Positions 33,042-42,988 of a stretch of DNA of 64,000 nt are shown here, piece by piece. Both the position numbers and the translations under genes were made by a program. The stretch lies in contig OZ035961.1 of the NCBI GenBank assembly GCA_964034945.1, positions 61,182,084 to 61,246,083 on the forward strand, given 5' to 3'. The stretch is from Chrysopilus asiliformis (lineage: Eukaryota > Arthropoda > Insecta > Diptera > Rhagionidae). Below the pieces are notes generated by a model, which saw only the letters and a program-made list of their open reading frames with translations, had not been told where the DNA came from and did not search any database. Numbering within the stretch: position 1 is the stretch's first letter; every line of letters starts with the position of its first letter.

Positions 33042-33779
33042 TTTTTCTCTTTTCAGTTTTTTTTAAAGTCGGTTTTATTTTTTTTAGAAATTTTTTTTTT
33101 TATTTCGAACGTTTTTAGTTTCAATTTTTAATATAGGTAAAATTACAAAGGGTTTGAGGGGATAAGTCCGCAGAGGAGAAATATATAAAAGAATCTTCCA
33201 GATATTGTACTGAACACAATACAAAGAATTTTACTCGATATCCCAAGCAGGGAGGGGTTTGAAGGGGTAGGTTAACACGGGGGAAATATATAAAAGAACC
33301 TTCCTTGTGTTGTACTGAACACAACGTAAAAACATAACAAAAGCTATAATTGCCAATCTGGCAATTATTGAAAACCTGTATGGTGATATTGGTATCTTAA
33401 TTTGAGCATTTGTACCAAAATTACACTTTGAAGACGAACTTTCCAATAAGATTTTTTAAAATTTATTCCAATCAGATTTTGATGTATGGGAGTTTTATGT
33501 AGAATCATATTCTAAATAACTTTTGTTCTTAGACTTTTTTGATAAGATGCACCGTTTTTGAGAAATTCGGAAAAAACTTTTTCGTTTGTATGGGGGGTAC
33601 CCCCCCTAATGGACCATTTTTGCCCATGAATGAACCAGGGCCCAACCAGGAACTTTCTCTACAACTTTCTCTTTGGGATGACCAAAATCGGTCCACCCAG
33701 TAAAAAGTTAGGCGTGAACATACATTAAAAAAAAATATTCAGGTGGAATTGAGAACCTTTTCCTTTTTGGAAGTCGGTT
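33042..33779. repeat. Duplicated short repeat and partial Z repeat
   Basis: 33140-33300 is a tandem pair of about 95 bp units ('gaaatatataaaagaa' plus 'ccttcc', 'ttgtactgaacacaa'). From 33331 a Z repeat piece follows with the stem 'attgccaatctggcaat' and 'ggggggtaccccccc'. No gene. Confidence 0.5.
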
Positions 33780-33967
33780 AAAAAGGCAAAGCGATTTTGT
33801 TTGGATTTCTTTCCGCAGAGCTCCATTTTGATGATCCTTTTTTAAATGAAAGCTCTATAGCTGTAGATATGTCCGTTTAATTTTAATAATACTTTATTAG
33901 TTATTTGCCTTTCAAAATTATAAATATGCCGCTAATAAAGTCTTCAATGTTAGCACGACATTCCATA

Positions 33968-34048
33968 CTGTCTGATCAGCGCAGTGAGTTAGAAGTTGGA
34001 CTACCATGCGCCAGGCACCGGTTCAATTCTTATCGGTGACAAAATTGT
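33968..34048 (+). other. tRNA-like module in X repeat
   Basis: A-box-like 'cagcgcagtgagtt', B-box-like 'ccggttcaattc', 'cggtgacaaaattg' and nine T. Nearly identical to 22072-22147 inverted. Confidence 0.5.
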
Positions 34049-34135
34049 TTTTTTTTCTTTTCAAATTCTTTTTTGTTGATTTATTTACTTTTTTTAATAT
34101 TTTATTACTTAATTTATCTTTAAGTTTACATTTTT

Positions 34136-34205
34136 ACTCCTGAATAAGTGTTAGACTACAATGCGCAAGATGTGTGGGTTCGATTCCGAGTGGTGACAAA
34201 ATGTT
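34136..34205 (+). other. tRNA-like module in X repeat
   Basis: Perfect B-box 'gggttcgattcc' at about 34176-34187, 'gaataagtgttagactac' before it, T run after it. Confidence 0.5.
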
Positions 34206-34335
34206 TTTTTCAAATTTTTTTTTGACCTTAAATTATTTATTTTATTTATATTATACTTCTTTAGGCGCGTTGTGCGATTTTTGGATGGGTAAAACCTTGA
34301 GTTCGCGTCACCGACATGCTAATTTAACAGCTTAA

Positions 34336-34830
34336 CCCATTTTTCGCCGCTCTTAGACGCGTGGGAATTTTTCCATCAAAATTTGTGTGGAAGCTACTTT
34401 TGGGTCGAATATTACTTTCAAAAAGTTTCAGAATTTTCCGACCCCACAGTTTTCCGGAAAATTGTGGTGAAAATTCTTAACCACGGCGAATAGCCAATAC
34501 TCTGATATGCTCAATATATGGTATTTTTTCCAGAAAAACGTGAAAATTTTTATTGATTTTGGAATAAAAATGATCTAAGGTCTCAACCCCTTACAGCTTT
34601 GCGGTGCATTCTTCGAAAAAATAAACAAAAATGTGAAAAAAGGTTTTGTACTATGAATTCTTACCAATGGCGAGAAACGAATATTTTTACGTTTCTGGGA
34701 GAGTTTTTGTCTGTTTTGTGGCCAAAAATGGGAAAATCCAATTACCCAATCAACGAAAAAGTAATTTGATGAGCTTTGATGAACATTCAAAGTAGTGGTA
34801 AGAATTCTTACCGGGTGGCGAATAAATGGG
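34336..34830. mobile_element. piggyBac-like MITE, TTAA duplication
   Basis: 'ttaa' at 34332-34335 and 34831-34834; ends 'cccatttttcgcc' and, inverted, 'cccatttattcgcc'. The empty site with one 'ttaa' is at 31283-31286. CCC ends and a TTAA target are piggyBac features. 'aagaattcttacc' words recur inside. No transposase. Confidence 0.75.
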
Positions 34831-35328
34831 TTAAGAATAATGCTGATTTGCTTTCATTTGATTTTTTTATACAGAAAAAATCGATTTTTTTTTAAGACTG
34901 TATAGAGCAAAATAAAATTAGCGAGGAAATTTCTGAACAGCACGTGACTTTGTTACACAACAAAAAATCAGTTCTTTTTTGGAAAATTTCATACAGCAAA
35001 ATAAAATGAGACAGAAAATAACAAAAATTCGATTTTTTTTGAAAAATATACAGCAACATAAAATTACACAGAAAATTTCTGAACAGCACGTGGCATTCTT
35101 ATACAGAAAGAATTAAATATCTCTAGCTATTTGTTGTATAAGAAAATCATGTGCTGCTCAGGAATTCAAACCTTAATATGCATATTGACTTTTATTTGAC
35201 ATTTACTGCTTATTAGCATATATTTTCAAAATTTCAGGTTAAAAAATATATAGGCATAAATACACGACAAAATTACCTTACATATATTATTGTTTTCACT
35301 TCTGTTGGTCCCCAATGACTGCCTGTTT

Positions 35329-35884
35329 TTATACCCGTATGGTGAAACCAAAGGATATACTAACTTTGCCTTACCGTTTGTAACGCCAAGATCCCGTCAT
35401 TACACAAAAAAATGAATTATACCAGTGTGTTTAGAATGATAAAAAAAATTGATTTTCGCATGTCCGTCCGTCTGTCCGTCTGTCCGTCCGTCCGTCTGTA
35501 GCGCGGATTGAGGGCGCACGGATTGAGCTAGACTTGAAATTTTGTGCAGATCCTTTTTTCGTAAAATGCGAGGCTAAGTTCGTTAATGGGCACAAATGGA
35601 CCATTAGGCGGGGTGGTACCCCCCATACGAACGAAAAGGTTTTTTGTGAATATCTCAATAACGGTACATCTTATTAAAAAAGTGCAAGAACACAAGTTAT
35701 TTAGGATATGATTCTACATAAAACTCCCATACATAAAATTCCAATTGGAATAAATTTTAAAAATTCTTATTAGAAAATTTGACTTCAAAGTGGAATTTTG
35801 ATATAATGGTTCGCCGTTCATTTAAATCACCATACGGGTTTTCAATAATTGCGAGATTGGCAATTATAGCTTTTGTTATGTTTT
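35329..35884 (+). mobile_element. DINE-like Z element, most complete single copy
   Basis: Starts 'tatacccgtatggtgaaacc' plus an 'aaggatata' complement, has a TGTCCGTC microsatellite at 35460-35505 and ends in a stem-loop region ('gcgagattggcaattatagc') and 'ttgttatgtttt'. The empty site is at 31950-31962 in the other X unit, inside a T run. The order (5' inverted subterminal pair, microsatellite, 3' stem) is that of Drosophila DINE-1/INE-1. Confidence 0.55.
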
Positions 35885-35919
35885 ATTACTTAAATTATCT
35901 TTCAAATTTATATTCTTAC

Positions 35920-35985
35920 TACTGAATAAGTGTAAACTACATCGCGCCAGGTACGGATTCAATTCTGAGCGGTGGCAAAATATTT
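35920..35985 (+). other. tRNA-like module in X repeat
   Basis: 'gcgccaggtacggattcaat' followed by 'tctgagcggtggc' and T runs. The B-box has drifted to 'cggattcaattc'. Same position in the unit as 31991-32055. Confidence 0.35.
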
Positions 35986-36441
35986 TTATTTTTATTTTTT
36001 TGTTGAAATTGAGTTTTTTAAACGTAAAATTAAAAATATCTGTTACGCATCGTCTTTTATTGGAAAAATTGAAAATCATCTTCTCTATATACCTGACGCT
36101 AGCCCAAACCCCTGAAGATAGACTTGAAACTTTCAGAATATGTCCCAACCATCGCGTAGGCGCTCACTAAGGCGAGATTTTTCGAAATTTTACCGCTAAT
36201 GGAGTGAACGGGGGGCAAAGGGGGTTTGGGTGTTTTTAAACCGTGATTTTCGCCATGAATCCTGCTCAATAGGAGGCTGAAAAGTATCACTCGGGGATTT
36301 TTGGGGTCGCTGATCACGAATCCGGTGTTACATTTTCAAAATTCACAACGGAAGGTCCTGTAAGGATAATGCAAATATCCTTTTTCCCATTTTTCCGGGA
36401 AAAAATGTCATTAGGGGGTTTTCGGGGTCGCTGATCACGAA

Positions 36442-37030
36442 TCTATATATTTAAAAGGCAAAGCGATTTTGTTTGGATTTCTTTCCGCAGAGCTCCAGGG
36501 GCTCCGATTTTTATGATCCTTATTTTAAAACATAACAAAAGCTATAATTGCCAATCTGGCAATTATTGAAAACCCGTATGGTGATATTCGTATCTAAATT
36601 CGAAAAGTTGTATCAAAATTCCACTTTGAAGTCAAACTTTCCAATAAGATTTTTTAAATTAGTTCCAATTGGATTTTGATGTATGGGAGTTTTATGTAGA
36701 ATAATATTCTAAATAACTTTTGTTCTTAAACTTTTGTGATAAGATGCACCATTTTGAGATATTCGCAAAAAACGTATTCGTTCGTATGGGGGCTACCCCC
36801 CCTAATGGTCCATTTTTGCCCATGAACGAACTTAGCCTCGCATTTTACGAAAAACGGATCTACGTAAAAATTCAAGCCTGTAGCTCAATCCGTGCGCCCG
36901 CAATCCGCGCCAAAGACTGAAGGACGGACGGATGGACGGACAGACGGACGGATATGCTAAATTCAATTTTTTTTATCATTTAAACACTAATACCGAATTA
37001 GTTTTTTCAGCCTCCTCACGGGCAAGCTAA
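36442..37030 (+). repeat. Y terminus followed by partial Z repeat
   Basis: 'tctatatatttaaaaggc' at 36442, then from 36530 a Z piece with the stem 'attgccaatctggcaat' and the 'gacggacggatgg' microsatellite ending near 36960. The sequence then returns to the X repeat ('agcctcctcacgggcaagct'). No gene. Confidence 0.5.
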
Positions 37031-37180
37031 CACCGTGTCTTGACTTGGGATTTTTCATCGCAGAGATTTTATAATTGACCAATCAGAGCTCGAGTTGATG
37101 ACGATATCGCCGTCAACTCGAGCTCTGATTGGTCAATTATAAAATCTCTGCGATGAAAAATCCCAAGTCAAGACGCGGTG
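37031..37180. mobile_element. 150 bp near-perfect palindromic MITE, TAA duplication
   Basis: Starts 'caccgtgtcttgacttggga', ends with the complement (one base difference near the tip), and the centre is 'gatgacgatatcgccgtc'. 'taa' at 37028-37030 and 37181-37183; the empty site is 8278-8280 inverted. The 3 bp TAA fits PIF/Harbinger. The RNA or single strand would be one long hairpin. Confidence 0.85.
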
Positions 37181-37639
37181 TAACTTCAGTCATAAAATAT
37201 TATCATCACGGACAATGGTGAAAATCTGATCAAAATCGTTTTCGGTTTATAATTAGTGTCTCTATTTTTGTTTTAAACAGTTTTCACACACAAAAAAAAA
37301 CACAAAAATCACAAAGAAAAAAATTTGTTTTAACTAAATCAAAAAAAAAATTAATTAAAAAAAACAAAACCTTGGCACCAGCAACCCTGGCTCCGAGCAT
37401 GGGTATTTTACCCCTTCATTAAACGCCCAGCTGCGATCCGTGTTGTTAACCCCACGGTTAGACGTGCGACTAGAAGTCGCATGCGATTATCCCTCCTACT
37501 ACGTTTTTCAATTTGACAGGTGTTGCGATTTGCTCTGCTGTCTTGCGACATTGCATGTGACTTCAGTTGAAAAAGGTCAAACGCAAGAAAACAAAGAAAG
37601 TTATTTTGTTTATGAAACTAATTTCTGAATACCAAAACA

Positions 37640-37745
37640 ACGAAGGCTCATAAATATCTTCTGTCGATGCTCCAGACTTCCGACTCGCATTGATTTACTT
37701 TTTTTCGTGAACATACGTCGTTTGTAAATTTCTCAACTTTTTGAC
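37640..37745 (-). pseudogene. Second half of a split MADF gene
   Basis: On the minus strand this reads the KLRNLRTxYVHEKK-type end of the MADF protein seen intact at 1721-2002, ending in SIDRRYL. It is separated from the first half by about 3.7 kb, so this copy cannot make the full domain without joining; no canonical splice pair fits the junction. Confidence 0.6.
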
Positions 37746-38263
37746 GTGGATACGTCTTGGATTTTGGTTATGGGGGTACAAATTAGAAAATCGGCTTGCT
37801 GCCATGATAACAAATTTGCAATCGATGATACTCGATAGTTTGTGGTGATATCCGAACAGAAACTGTGTTATAAGATGAGGCCTACATTAAAGCATTGTTT
37901 AGGGTATTTTGTTATGTTAAACTATGTTCAATTATCTTTTTAAGAATCAAAATCTAAATTTTCACTGCCGCTGCTATGCTGTGTTTGCTGCTTGTAGTAC
38001 AGATTTCACATTTATACTCTTTTTATGCTTCTCCTTTATGTGTATTGAATCTGCAGCGGTATTGTGATTTAAATTTGGAAACGAGGTGGAAAAACTCACG
38101 CTTGAATTTATCCGCCTAGTCAAATTCACTTCACTTTTGAAAAATACTCACCACTTCGGTATTGTGATTGTAAAACTCACTTTAAGTGGAGGTGAAAAAG
38201 AATCTACTACAAATCTAGTATGTAAATCATAAAAAGTGAGTTTATGATTTGACGTTTTGTCAG

Positions 38264-38700
38264 ATGGGAAATAAACAATTCCGAAAGATCAGTCTTTTGG
38301 CTACTGTGGATGAGGAATATGAAAGGAGAAATTATTCCCGTATCAGTCGTCGGATATTGCGAGACACCAAGAACCCGTTCGACATGTAGCAGAGGCACTT
38401 CATTGCGCTATACCGTTTTCCGCAAAATTTGGCAACGAATTTAATCAATGAATTAGCACCATTATTGCGTGAAAGCCGATATAAGAATAGTATACCCGTA
38501 TACCTTAAAGTGCTATCGGTACTTAGGTTCTACGCGCATGGCGGGTACCAAAATGCGGTTAGCCAGGAAGCTCATGTATCTCTTAGTCAGACAGTAATGT
38601 CTCAGAATATAAAAGAAATATCCATAGCGCTGAATCGCTTATTGAATCGTTATGCCAAGTTTCCGGCAACCAATGAAGAAAAACTTCCCATTAAACAAAG
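38264..38700 (+). pseudogene. PIF/Harbinger transposase N-terminal part, in-frame stop
   Basis: Starts MGNKQFRKISLL; after an in-frame TAG at 38387-38389 it continues QRHFIALYRFPQNLATNLIN, then SIPVYLKVLSVLRFYAHGGYQ and LSQTVMSQNIKEIS, the N-terminal helical region of Harbinger transposases. It stops at a GT (38701) after IKQR, where family members often have an intron, but the catalytic DDE part was not found downstream. It is inactive as it stands. Confidence 0.65.
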
Positions 38701-38810
38701 GTTTGCATTTTTTTTTTGAATTCCACAAAAAAAAAACAATTCTGAACGTTTTTATTTACCTTAGCCTTACAATCAATTGTGATTATTATAATTTTTTTAA
38801 ATAGATTTTG

Positions 38811-39137
38811 TTAAATGTTTTTCGGTTTTATGAAATCTCCGGGTTTCGGACAGTTGCACTTCAATGGGCGCTCCGCGCCAGTCCCTGAAAACTGTTGACG
38901 GAGTACAGCGCTTCTATTTTTCGTCTCCCAACGCTGCTCCTGCCAATATTTTTGCCATTGTTGGGTGGTTTTGTGGACGCCCGCCGCCCATAGAATTTAA
39001 TAGAGTGGTCAGTTGATCCCACTTTTGTTTATTTTTGTTGGTTTCCCAGCTTTGCCCTCAAACCGGGAATTGGCGAAATCCTTGTTTTCCAACATGAAAT
39101 TTATGAGGGTTTCTCGCTGGGGAGCAGTCGCTTTCTT
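38811..39137 (-). pseudogene. Myb/SANT-like Harbinger protein, two frameshifts
   Basis: Minus-strand pieces in three frames: QRETLINFMLENKDFANSRF, then LTTLLNSMGGG, then KTTQQWQKYWQEQRWETKNR and RQQFSGTG. This is the zeste-type Myb/SANT fold found in Harbinger accessory proteins. An 'ttttcttag' acceptor-like site precedes the first piece, implying a lost upstream exon. Frameshifts lie near 39020 and 38975. Confidence 0.6.
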
Positions 39138-39502
39138 CTAAGAAAAGGGTAGCCAAAATTAAATAACATAACCTCAATTGTCCGATTAAACAAATTATTT
39201 AATATATTTATAAAATTACACAACAAATGATAAACAAAATTGAATTTTTTTTATTTAGTTGAGTAAATAAATGGGAAAAACGTACCGCTTTTGTATCCAG
39301 TTTACACTTCTACTTCCACTGAGAAACTCACTTTTAATTTCCCCTTGAGAAATACGTGGTGGAAATTTTGACATTTGAGATGAAAATCTTCACGTTCAAA
39401 TTTTCACCTTTTTTAGATCACAATACCAAAAAGTGAAAAAACTCATTTATTCAGTTTTCTCACGTAAAAAAATTTCTCACTTTCTAATCACAATTCCGCT
39501 GC

Positions 39503-40490
39503 TGATGTATTGAATGTCATGTTATTCCGTTCTTTTCGCTCTGAAAAGTCTCGCTCTTAACGGCAAAATCGTTTGCTGTGGTTTCCGACTCTCGTTCTTG
39601 GGAACGAAAATGATTTCTATTTAAGTTTTCGCTTCTAGTTCAAAGCGGTTTGTGGGTCTCGCATAAAAATGAATGAAAGCCTCGAGCGATGGCTGTTGGG
39701 TATGATCCACACACATATATAAGTATGTATTTCATTAGTAAGAGAGCGATATTTCGCCATAGTTTAACTAGTTAGGAAACCTAGGGATTTTTCCGTGTAC
39801 CTACGTTGGAGTAAAGATAACCGATATACTCGTGGACGCGGTTTTTCTTTCTTTCCTATGCGTAAATTACCAACAAAACACAACACATGTAAAACCTAGC
39901 CACATTTTCATACACCACCAACACATGCAATCTTCCGACAGCGGAAGATCAACATCAAAACAACATCAAAACAAAGTTCGATAATAATAAAAAACAACGA
40001 AATCAGATAGTTTTGTGAAGTTATTTCAAAATTTGCGAAGTTTTGGTGATTTTCTGCTCGCAAATAATATAAAAAAATACGTTTCTGCCGGTGCTGGAAC
40101 CCTAAAAAATTTTCTTCCGGGATTTTTCTTATTGTCTGCTAAACATTTCTAACAAGGCATTGAAGAAACTCTTTTGGGGACATTTTAGTGTTCATTTGTG
40201 GCAAAAGTTATGAAAAATAATCACTGTTAACAGGTGAAATCGGGATATTTGTGGTGCATATGACGTATTGCATTGAAGACAGATTAAAAATGTAAACATT
40301 CCGCTGTCCGGAGGTCGTTGGTGTTAGTGTCGTGATCAGCTTTTGTGTGCTCTTCTTGCGTTGCATTTATGCCTGTGGGGAAGAAAGAGAATTCCCATAT
40401 CGCAAAATGATGTTTTTTTAAATTTTTATCGCTTCTAGTTTTACTCGCAATAGGTAAACGAGAATTTGCGTTTATTTCCCATCTATAGTA
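39503..40490. other. Unassigned DNA between Harbinger 2 and mariner
   Basis: No frame or repeat recognised. It includes 'ggaagatcaacatcaaaaca' with a tandem 'acatcaaaac' and moderately balanced composition, unlike the surrounding repeats; it could be captured host sequence. Confidence 0.25.
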
Positions 40491-41051
40491 CAGGGTGGGC
40501 CAGAATAGACGCAGGGGTTTGAAGTCTTTATAACTTTTTTTTTATTTTTATTTTTTTAATTTTGTTTCAGCATTTTGTTAAGAAGACTTGGGCAATTTAA
40601 AATGGACCTGTACACAATAGAACAACGAACCGGTGGGCGGTGGGCTCAATGGCTCTTTACGGGACATGTTTGGCGGACGCATTATTTCGAAAAGTTGCGA
40701 TTTCAATTGGCCTCCGCGTTCACCTGATCTAACAACTCCAGATTGTTTCCTTTGGGGATATTTGAAAGAAAAGGTGTACGTCAACAAGCCAACAACCATC
40801 AGCCAATTGAAAACCAACATTCGCAGTGAAATCGAGGCCATAACACGAAAGGTTATGGAAAATGTCTTGGAAAGAGCACGGATTTGCGAAGCAGAAAATG
40901 GCCACCACTTGCGGGATATAATTTTCCATGTTTAGACCAAAAATATTCCCCATCAATCAACTACATGTATTTGAAAAAAAAATTATAGGTTTCGCTAAAA
41001 TGAAAAATTTATAAAGAATTCAAACCCCCGCGTCTATTCTGGCCCACCCTG
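40491..41051 (+). mobile_element. mariner-like element, internally deleted
   Basis: Ends 'cagggtgggccagaatagac' plus 'gcaggggtttga' and the complement, flanked by 'ta' (40489-40490, 41052-41053). Only the last third of the transposase remains. Confidence 0.85.
40633..40935 (+). pseudogene. mariner-like transposase C-terminal fragment
   Basis: FNWPPRSPDLTTPDCFLWGY followed by LKEKVYVNKP and TISQLKTNIRSEI. WPPRSPDLTxxDxxLWGxxK is the third-Asp region of mariner/Tc1-type DDE transposases; about 100 residues to the stop at 40935. The first two catalytic Asp are deleted, and the apparent start is arbitrary. Confidence 0.85.
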
Positions 41052-41411
41052 TAGTTGTATTAATCTATGCCCAAACTAAAAAATTTAGTTGCTCAAGGAG
41101 CGGTACGAATGCTAATTGGCTGATTCATTTCCACTTGTTACAAAAAAATCATTTACTCTGTGATTGTCGTAGAGTGCGTACATGTTGTACGCACTCTTTG
41201 TTTATTCAAACATCAAAATCCGATTCGAATAAATTTAAAAAAAAATTAATTAGAAAGTTTGACTTCAAACTGGAATTTTGATACAACTGTTCGCCATTCA
41301 CTTAAATCACGATACGGATTTTCAATAATTGTCAGGTTGGCAATTATAGCTTTTGTTATATTTTAAATAAAAATTTGTTTCCTTAATTTCCTTTTCACTA
41401 AAATTTCTTAC
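41052..41411. repeat. Partial Z repeat inside Harbinger
   Basis: From about 41225 it matches the Z family inverted ('gtttgacttcaaactggaat', 'caattatagcttttgttat'). 41100-41220 has the direct repeat 'gtgcgtacatg'/'gtacgcactc', a small palindrome around 41172-41200. No gene. Confidence 0.4.
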
Positions 41412-41475
41412 TTAAATATCTATTGGCGATCGTTGTAGGCGGATCCACGTCTTCTGGCCGTCTCTACGAGACAGA

Positions 41476-41687
41476 CACCTGCTTTTCTTCACTTCCTCGC
41501 TTGTGAGTTTCAATTCCGCGCCGATTTGTTCATACGCCTGCCTCTTGAGATCATTTCTACGATACAATTTCGAGGCAGTCTTCCAGAGGCACTCTCTTTC
41601 CCGGCACAAATTTATTAATTTTAAAATTTCACTTCTACTCAACTTATTTCCTGCCATTGTGAAATCAGACATAACCTTAAATGTCAA
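41476..41687 (-). pseudogene. First half of split MADF gene in the large Harbinger
   Basis: Reads MSDFTMAGNKLSRSEILKLI, then RERECLWKTASKLYRRNDLK, to EVKK, almost identical to 1721-1909; then it diverges into unrelated residues. The domain lacks its third helix. Confidence 0.6.
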
Positions 41688-41888
41688 ATCATTTGCAGTT
41701 CCAGTCGCAGCTCAGATTGTATGAGGTTTTTACATACGACTTGAGTTGAGATTTTCCCCGCTTGCATGCAAGTGATTTCCCTGAGATGAGATACGGCATG
41801 CGACTTCTAGTCGCACGTCTAACCGTGGGGTAAGATCGAAGACTCATCTATATATTTAAAAGGCAAAGCGATTTTGTATGTATTTGTG

Positions 41889-42383
41889 CCTGTTCACATT
41901 GGTTGAAACAGTCCGCCTAAATAGGACAGAAACTGGCAACATTAGGGCAAGGTGAGGAAGTGGGACTGCTGATAGGAAAATCATCCTCAAAACTAAAATC
42001 TCCGTTCTCAGAGTTCCGCCTGTTGTGCTCTGATTGGTTGGCTGCCACACTGAATGTGTTCCATTGTCATTATTGTTTCTGTCGTCTTCGATGCAACACG
42101 TCGCAGAGCAAAAGGCAGCCACGTATTACTTGCAATTCTTTAGAAATGTTCCGTTTTCCAAATGTTTCACGCCAGTCTGATTGCTCACAGCTACTGGTTC
42201 AAATAGTCTCAATCTGAACACGAGCAATATTTCAACCGTCCTATTTAGGCGGACTATTTCAACCAATCTGAACAGGCTCATTGCTCACAGAGACTGGTTC
42301 AAATAGTCTCAATCTGAACACGAGCAATATTTCAACCGTCCTATTTAGGCGGACTATTTCAACCAATGTGAACAGGCTCTTTC
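41889..42383. mobile_element. MITE with internal 103 bp tandem duplication
   Basis: Ends 'gcctgttcacattggttgaa' and complement (about 42356-42379), with 'agtccgcctaaatagga' just inside. The 103 bp block holding 'actggttcaaatagtctcaa' and 'cgtcctatttaggcgg' is repeated back to back around 42180-42380. The interrupted sequence is the Y repeat; the intact version is near 7705-7715 inverted. The target duplication looks like only 'ttt'. Confidence 0.6.
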
Positions 42384-42405
42384 TTTCGACACAGCTCCAG
42401 CTTAA

Positions 42406-42624
42406 CTCTCAATGGCTGGGCAAACGCAGCAACCGGGATCGCCCTTCACAAAATCTAAAGTTTCACTGACTCAGACTTCAAAAGACAAAGGCATAGTGGG
42501 TCAGTGTTTAGAAAAGTGTCCATTCAATGATGAAAATTAAACAAAGCGTTTAAAAAACCGTTCCAGAAGCCGGTAAATGAATTTGAAGGTCTGTCCCATA
42601 TATAGGACAAATCCATTGAGAGGG
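42406..42624. mobile_element. piggyBac-like MITE, TTAA duplication
   Basis: 'ttaa' at 42402-42405 and 42625-42628; ends 'ctctcaatgg' and, inverted, 'ccctctcaatgg'. 219 bp; a palindromic 'gtcccatatataggac' lies near the right end. The uninterrupted Y repeat is at about 7676-7690 inverted. Confidence 0.65.
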
Positions 42625-42777
42625 TTAAAATCGATTTTGATTATTCTTTTTTTAAAGGAAGCTCTCTATCTGTAGATGTGTCCACTTTACTTTTTCCCCA
42701 TCTATATAATAAAAACTGTAAGGGGACAATTTTTATAATTTTGGATTTTCTCAAAAATATTGACATTCATTGATGTA

Positions 42778-42952
42778 CAGTAAAACCCGCTTATAAGCAA
42801 TTTCAATTTGGCAGCATTTTTGTTGCTAATAAGCGGGGTTTCCTTGTAAGCGGGGTAAAATACACGATTAATGCATTACAATGGGTTTTTAAAATGTGAT
42901 CTTGTAAGAGGGTTTTCCTTATAAGCGGATTGCATATAAGCGGGTTTTACTG
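42778..42952. mobile_element. 175 bp pogo-type MITE, TA duplication
   Basis: 'cagtaaaacccgcttataag' and complement at the ends; 'ta' on both flanks. The empty site with a single TA is at about 5090-5100 inverted. The ends are the classic pogo/Tigger pattern. No gene. Confidence 0.9.
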
Positions 42953-42988
42953 TATTTGGTCGTATAATACTGATGCCAAAAATGACAT

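Larger units (their letters stand above)
33780..36441 (+). repeat. Second X repeat unit, interrupted twice
   Basis: Starts with a Y terminus remnant ('aaaaaggcaaagcgattttg') and repeats the order of 30752-32550. A TTAA-flanked MITE (34336-34830) and a Z repeat (35329-35884) have inserted. It ends at the next 'tctatatatttaaaaggc' (36442), so two X units are in tandem here. Confidence 0.6.
38053..39502. mobile_element. Second PIF/Harbinger-type element
   Basis: Ends 'gcagcggtattgtgatt' and, inverted, 'gcagcggaattgtgatt'. 'tgtattgaat' occurs close to both ends (38041-38050 and 39506-39515). Subterminal 'aaaactcac' and 'attgtgatt' words recur. It encodes a transposase fragment (plus) and a Myb-like protein (minus), the two-gene arrangement of the superfamily. 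Confidence 0.6.
37450..41830. mobile_element. Large PIF/Harbinger element with nested insertions
   Basis: Same 'ccccacggttagacgtgcga' ends as the 651 bp copy; 'taa' at 37447-37449 and 41831-41833; the empty site is at 7758-7762 inverted. Its MADF gene is split: the first part is at 41687-41476 (minus), the remainder near 37740-37640 (minus). Between them lie another Harbinger, a mariner relic and unassigned DNA. Confidence 0.75.

Noticed and set aside
37440..37628. 62-codon plus frame at the left Harbinger end
   Set aside because: It starts in the target site and crosses the inverted terminus; the opposite strand carries the MADF remnant.
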